DNA from: Solanum dulcamara
Taxonomy: Eukaryota > Streptophyta > Magnoliopsida > Solanales > Solanaceae
NCBI RefSeq assembly: GCF_947179165.1
Contig: NC_077240.1
Location: 76,396,001-76,460,000, forward strand
DNA length: 64,000 bases
Direction: 5' to 3'
Shown: piece by piece, positions 60,101 through 64,000 of the stretch
How the letters are laid out: each line of letters begins with the position of its first letter
How positions within the stretch are numbered: the first letter of the stretch is position 1
The notes under the pieces: generated by a model
Databases searched by the model: none
What the model was told of the DNA's origin: nothing
What the model saw: only the letters and a program-made list of their open reading frames with translations
Made by a program: the position numbers and the translations under genes

Positions 60101-63100
60101 AATCTTACCTTTACCGTAGAGGTGTGGTAGAGAGGCTATATTTGATAGACCCTCGGCTCAAGACAAAAGTAGTTCAGAAAAGGACGTAATGAAAGTATAA
60201 GAGACAATAGATAATAACAAAACAACAGATTGTAGCAGAATAATACTACAACAATAATCCTATAATCGAATTACACGAAACAACAAATTAGTAACATAAA
60301 TCGAAGAACAAAAACTACAAGATTAGTACTACGACTACATGTAAGGCCCCTACTATAGATGCACCCCTACCTACTTTTCAAAATAAGTTGATTTTTGAAG
60401 ATCAACCAAGCAGGCTATAAGAAAAAAGTACTTTGGAGTGCAAGCTTAGTGACGTAACTCATGATATAGATGTGGAAGTGAAGATTAATACACAAGTCGT
60501 CTCCAAGAGGATGTTTCAAGTATCTTGGGTCAATTATTTAAGAAAATGGAGAGATTGACATTTGACGATGATGTTACATATCTTGATGGGTGGATGAAAT
60601 AGAAGCTCGCATGCGGTGTCTTGTGTGATAAGAATGTGCCACTAAGACTTAAAGGTAAGTTTTATAAAGTGGTTCACCAACTATGTTGTATGTACTCTTG
60701 ACTAATCAAGAACTCGCACTTTCAGAATATGAAAGTAGCGGAAATGAGGATGTTGAGATAGATTTGTGGGCATAATAGGAGAGATAAGAATAGGAATGAA
60801 AATAATTAGGACAAGATGAGAGTTTCCTCCGTGGTGGACAAGATAAGTAATGCGAGGTTGGGATGGTTTGAGTATATGAAGAGAAGATGCACAGATGCCT
60901 AGTAAGGAGGTGTGAGAGATTGGTTATGGTGAGCTTGAGGAGAGGTAAGTTAGGATGAAGAAATATCGGGTAGAAGTGGTTGGAGTGGACGTGACCCTAG
61001 ATATGAGTATATGGAAGTTGAGAATTAGGATAGAAGGTTAGTAGGTATTCAAGCGTTGTCCAGTTTCCCTTATCAGTATTATTATTATTATTACTCTCCT
61101 GCGATCTTATTCTTTGATTTTATTATTACCTGTTGTTTCCTTGCTTGTGTTATCGTATTATTTATTGTTGCTACTGTTCTTTTCTCCATTATTTTCAACA
61201 TGGATTCTTTACTGTTGTATTTTCTTTTTCACCTGATTTTATATGCTTTATTTGAGCCAAAGGTCTATCGGAAACAACCTCTCTACCTTCACAAGGTAGG
61301 TAAAATGATAAGTAGAGTTATTATTATGTTGAGGAGAGTTCCGCAGTTATCATAATGTTGAGGAAAAATGATACTTCACTTCGGATGATAGGAAGCAGAA
61401 ATGGGTTTTCCTAGTGTGCTTTAGCAGACTGTAAATTATCCTAGTTTTGATATATGTTTGAGATTTTCTACTCTAATCTTATTCTTAGCTTCTTTCTGTT
61501 AATTAACCATACACATAACAGAACAGTCAGAACTGCATGTGTTTCATTGACAATTTTTAACATACTTGATTTGTTCAGGGCCCAAGAGTTATTGTCGTGG
61601 GACCTACAGATTCGGGCAAGAGTACTTTGTCAAGGATGCTTCTTAGTTGGGCTGCTAAACAGGGATGGAAACCTACTTTTGTGGATTTGGACATAGGTCA
61701 AGGATCGATAACTATTCCAGGATGTGTTGCTGCTACACCAATCGAGTTGCCTATTGATCCAGTTGAAGGAATTCCACTTGAGATGCCTATGGTCTACTTC
61801 TTTGGCCATGTGACTCCTAGGTAGAAACCTTGTACCTTAACATTTATCTTCACATCGTGCCTCTTGTACATGATAATGTTTGTATTTGAAGAAACCTTGC
61901 TTTAGCACTTCCAATTTGTGTTTGGCATATTTACTAACTAGCAGGTACCTCTTTCCTATTTAACAGTGCCAACATAGATCACTACAAGGTACTCGTCAAG
62001 GAGCTAGCTCTGACTCTGGAGACACAATTTTCTGGTAATGCTGAATCTCGAGCTTCAGGCATGGTAATAAATACAATGGGATGGATAGAGGGAGTTGGTT
62101 ATGAGGTATTTAAGCTCAATTCTGTATGTTTTTCAGTGTAATAGACAGTGTGGGTACCATCTAGAATTTTGTGGTCACCATTCAGTCTTCTTTTGCAGTT
62201 GCTACTCCATGCGATTGATACGTTCAATGCCACAGTTATTCTTGTCTTGGGTCAGGTATGTTCCCCTACTGACAGTGAAGTCCATTTTATATGAGAAATT
62301 TTGCGCGTAAAGGCATTTGATGGTATGATGTGATTAATATAAAGGGAAACCCAAGTCCCGTGAACCAGGGCATCAAAATTCTCTCCGACACTTTATTGGT
62401 TGGAATACTCTCAAGTAGGCAGTTGTCTGTGAAGTACTTCACCTTGGAGTCTTGTTACTTCAGCCAATTTCCATTCTCCTAGAATGAATCTCTTAGTGGC
62501 TTAGAAGGTTAGCAAATAATGATGTGTATTGCTTAAACTTCCTAGAAACTGGGTATGGAAGTAGTGATTGAGGTTGTTTTTTTTAATGAAGAATGATACA
62601 CATGCTTGGAACTTCTTTTATCTTCTGATTGTCAACCATGCATCAATGTTGTTACTAGGAGTAAGTGATGTACCCCTTTTCTTTTTTCAAAAAGAAATAA
62701 CTATAGAAACTGGCTGTGAAATAAGGGGTACTAAACTTGAACAAGAAGCTTTGCAGTTAATAAAGCATTTTGTTTTGATAATTTCACACTTCTATTTATG
62801 TTGTTGGGCTTTTTATTGTTCTAGTTATCAGTACAGTTTTTCTCCTTGGTCATCACTATATTCAGATTGTAATGGCAACCCCCCCCCCCTCCCCCCCCAA
62901 AAAAAAAAAAAAGAAAAAAGAAAAAAGAAAAAGTGAAACAGAAAGAATAAATAATTGATCTCGAGAACTAGTATCCATAAATTTCTTGTTCGTACAACTG
63001 TTTTATACACTGCAAGAGTTGGATCTTATTTCTATTATGTGGTTGTACTCTGGGCAGGAAAAACTTTGCAGCATGCTAAAAGATGTTTTGAAGAATCGGC

Positions 63101-63590
63101 CTAACGTGGATGTGGTGAAACTTCAAAAATCTGGTGGTGTTGTATCAAGGAATGCAAAAGTACGGCAGAAAGCAAGGGGCTACAGAATACGGGTACAGAT
63201 TTCCTTTATAGATTAGTAATAAAGAGAGTTGGGAGTTGGTCCCAGTTCATGCACTGGGACAATGCTTGCTCTTGGGGAGTGCGATACTCTTACTTTTCAC
63301 CTTATCCTTGTAATGCAAAACCAAACATTTTTTCTGTCTTTGCTTCTTCCCCAGGAGTATTTTTATGGCCCGTCAAATGATCTCTCACCACATTCTAATG
63401 TGGTGAACTTCAGTGACTTGTTCATCTACCGAATAGGGGGTGGACCACAGGCTCCACGCTCAGCTTTACCTATTGGTGCAGAGCCTGCTGCAGATCCTAC
63501 AAGATTGGTTCCTGTTATTATCAACCTGGACTTGCTCCATTTGGTTCTTGCTGTCTCATATGCCAAAGAACAAGATCAAATAATATCCAG
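54140..63590 (+). CDS. CLPS3: CLP1 homologue (cleavage factor / RNA 5'-kinase family), 3' end outside window
   Basis: Exons: 54140-54355, 58037-58105, 58230-58322, 61579-61820, 61967-62105, 62199-62255, 63058-63192, 63355-63590; all GT-AG and in phase; 395 complete codons. Clp1 belongs to cleavage factor II in pre-mRNA 3'-end formation and, in animals, is an RNA 5'-OH kinase acting with the tRNA splicing endonuclease; plant CLPS3 is implicated in 3' processing and embryo development. N-terminal beta domain: CELRIEASADSPLRLRLLTG, GTEIPPGIWL, YGATIEMDG. P-loop: GPTDSGKST at 134-142, then FVDLDIGQGSITIPG from ~160. Later: VINTMGWIEGVGYELLLHAI, QAPRSALPIGAEP, LAVSYAKEQDQIIS. Arabidopsis CLPS3 is ~444 residues, so about 50 remain to the right. 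Introns 1 and 3 are swollen by transposons. Confidence 0.95.
54690..54735 (+). repeat. C-tract/A-tract in CLP1 intron 1
   Basis: A run of ~15 or more C followed by A-rich sequence. Similar tracts occur at 56232-56250 and 62880-62930, and an A-then-G run at ~4925-4950. Confidence 0.9.
54765..54990. mobile_element. SINE-like repeat in CLP1 intron 1
   Basis: 'CTAGTTCAAACCTGCC' (B-box-like), a GT/AT microsatellite, GAGTACCAAAGGGTAGTGGG and GTTTCGAACTGTGCACCAC form an ordered block also seen, more decayed, at 1008-1150. Family not identified. Confidence 0.5.
55260..55700 (-). other. Repeat-like block of unknown type in CLP1 intron 1
   Basis: On the minus strand a frame at 55630-55412 includes RTLWRRQKLI and FWRLNWIL, and the opposite end shows an A-rich minus-strand tail near 55285. 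It may be the 3' end of a non-LTR retroelement, but no decisive motif is present. Confidence 0.3.
56310..56460 (+). mobile_element. TRIM/copia-like LTR fragment in CLP1 intron 1
   Basis: GTTAGAAGTCCCACATCGGT at ~56317 is the usual opening of small plant LTRs; GAGCTAGGCCCAAGGTCC follows. A weaker repeat of the pattern ('GCTAGAAGTCCTTTATTAG') lies at ~56068. Confidence 0.55.
56738..56948. mobile_element. Short TTA-type MITE in CLP1 intron 1
   Basis: Right end reads, inverted, TTAGGGGTCGTATGGTACG. The interior is rich in GGGATAA/TTATCCC inversions, like 26562-27537. The left end (TTAGTATGCGGTAAGCGGGA) is diverged. Confidence 0.6.
57292..57700 (-). mobile_element. 5'-truncated L1-type LINE in CLP1 intron 1
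   Basis: The minus-strand frame 57664-57407 reads CIWWTVWKERNGRCFESKR, typical of the C-terminal region after plant L1 reverse transcriptases, then a 3' end (TTCAATGAAATATACACAAA) and an A-rich tail at ~57306-57292. Only the terminal ~400 bp remain. Confidence 0.75.
58391..58675 (+). repeat. ~146-bp tandem duplication in CLP1 intron 3
   Basis: TCTTCTGTTTAT, GGATATCC(A)GAAACCAAC-like and 'ACAAAATCACTGACAAACT' blocks repeat in order, with TCTTCTG at 58408 and 58554. A GT/GA microsatellite sits between. Copies are clearly diverged. Confidence 0.8.
59746..60416. mobile_element. MITE inserted in the LINE, itself interrupted
   Basis: Ends AGCTTGTTTAGCCAAGC and (inverted) AGCCTGCTTGGTTGATC. The interior (CCCCAAAAATAGTTTTTTTG, TTAGCCAAACACTAATTGTTG) aligns with the split copy at 11675-11837/18580-18750. 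The LINE reading resumes after 60416. Confidence 0.7.
60037..60371 (-). mobile_element. 5'-truncated RTE-LINE 3' end nested in the MITE
   Basis: Minus-strand tail (AAGAACAACATACCC at left), GGGTCTGGGTATGGTAGAG, AGACCCTCGGCTCAAGAC, then LINE-3'-UTR-like AC-rich sequence. TACTTTTCGAAAAAGC (60021-60036) and TACTTTTCAAAATAAG (60372-60387) flank it as a diverged target duplication. Confidence 0.7.
62256..63057 (+). other. CLP1 intron 6, with poly-C/poly-A tract
   Basis: No coding block. 62881-62935 is a run of C followed by A/G-rich sequence, which produces spurious Pro/Lys and Gly/Phe frames on both strands. Confidence 0.7.
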
Positions 63591-64000
63591 GTAAGGCTGA
63601 CTTCCTTTTTCTATCCTCATCTTTATGTTCAATGGGTTGTAGGTTCTTTTGTTCTAGCGGAAAGAGGTTAAAGTTATGTTCAATGTTCATTAGAATCTAG
63701 AAACAATGTTTCTCCTTAGTGGATGCCGCCACACTGGGTCCTTGCATAAGCTAGGTTTCAACCCTTGATGGATCTTTTAAACTCTATTATGAAGTTCTAA
63801 TACTAATATATCTTGTCTCACACATTGAATGAAAATTTGTCCTTGGACTCTTGCACATGGAAACCACATCTTAAACAGGAATTTAATAGCCACAAAGTTT
63901 GGATTGTTTAAGTCAATTAACAATGATGTACTCACCTTGTAGGCCAATACATATGGAAAAATGGTTGAACTTTTAAGTAACAGTGAATTAATGAAGGATA
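63591..64000 (+). other. CLP1 intron 8 (partial)
   Basis: Begins at the GTAAGG donor at 63591. The rest of the window shows no further CLP1 exon. Confidence 0.7.

Larger units (their letters stand above)
59390..61310 (+). mobile_element. Decayed RTE-type LINE in CLP1 intron 3, with nested insertions
   Basis: Frame pieces give DLEKAYNK, GDSKH, HDVCYM-DDIVLIDET-like and TLESKGFRLSRT (59410-59740), then 'YLGSII' and WMK at ~60510-60600, then C-terminal remnants at 60720-61050 matching 29470-30195, a T-rich 3'-UTR and the GAGCCAAAGGTCTATCGGAA block at ~61253. The TTG tail is lost. Interrupted at 59746-60416 by a MITE. Many stops. Confidence 0.8.

Noticed and set aside
62568..63010. Frames on both strands near 62.9 kb
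   Set aside because: Driven by the poly-C/poly-A tract in CLP1 intron 6.

Overview
The window is plant nuclear DNA. It is AT-rich, with GT-AG introns, a cytosolic-type tRNA-Asn, and dense transposon remains of kinds I associate with Solanaceae: TTG-tailed TS-type SINE/RTE-LINE ends, 'GGGGCGGATC' hAT MITEs, and Ty3/gypsy LTRs starting TGTAATGACC and ending GTCGTGACA. A Solanum-like nightshade (tomato/potato group) is the best guess; the species cannot be fixed from the sequence alone. All gene names come from recalled family sequences; no search was run.

Three protein genes and one tRNA are supported. (1) 1304-5093, minus: the first eight coding exons of a sterol delta-7 reductase (DWF5); the last ~140 codons lie beyond the left edge. 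(2) 6235-6308, minus: tRNA-Asn(GUU). (3) 42440-50130, plus: a complete 14-exon NIMA-related kinase of the plant NEK6 type (995 residues when spliced). (4) 54140-63590, plus: eight exons of a CLP1 homologue (pre-mRNA cleavage / RNA 5'-kinase family), with a probable non-coding first exon near 51.5 kb and the final ~50 codons beyond the right edge. They act in sterol synthesis, translation, microtubule/growth control and mRNA 3'-end processing, and do not form a pathway.

Between 6.3 and 42 kb there is no convincing host gene. It is a mobile-element graveyard: a Ty3/gypsy element (11838-18579, minus) that split an older MITE, lost its integrase, and has a foldback MITE in its 5' LTR; a 1008-bp hAT-type element with a perfect 8-bp target duplication (20207-21214); two other hAT-type copies; two TTA-flanked MITEs (21855-22244, 26562-27537); two solo LTRs (27550-29375 and 36630-38930); a 5'-truncated RTE LINE with an 18-bp target duplication (29470-30195); and several truncated LTR pieces. 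Introns of the kinase and CLP1 genes are also filled with SINE/LINE ends, MITEs and nested insertions.

Most worth a second look: three tandem ~84-bp units just upstream of the kinase start, each encoding a small upstream ORF with the same FLEYPNG core; an 81-nt stop-free, frame-preserving intron in the kinase that would add a hydrophobic segment if retained; and a hAT-type transposon family with an internal Pol III-like A/B-box module.
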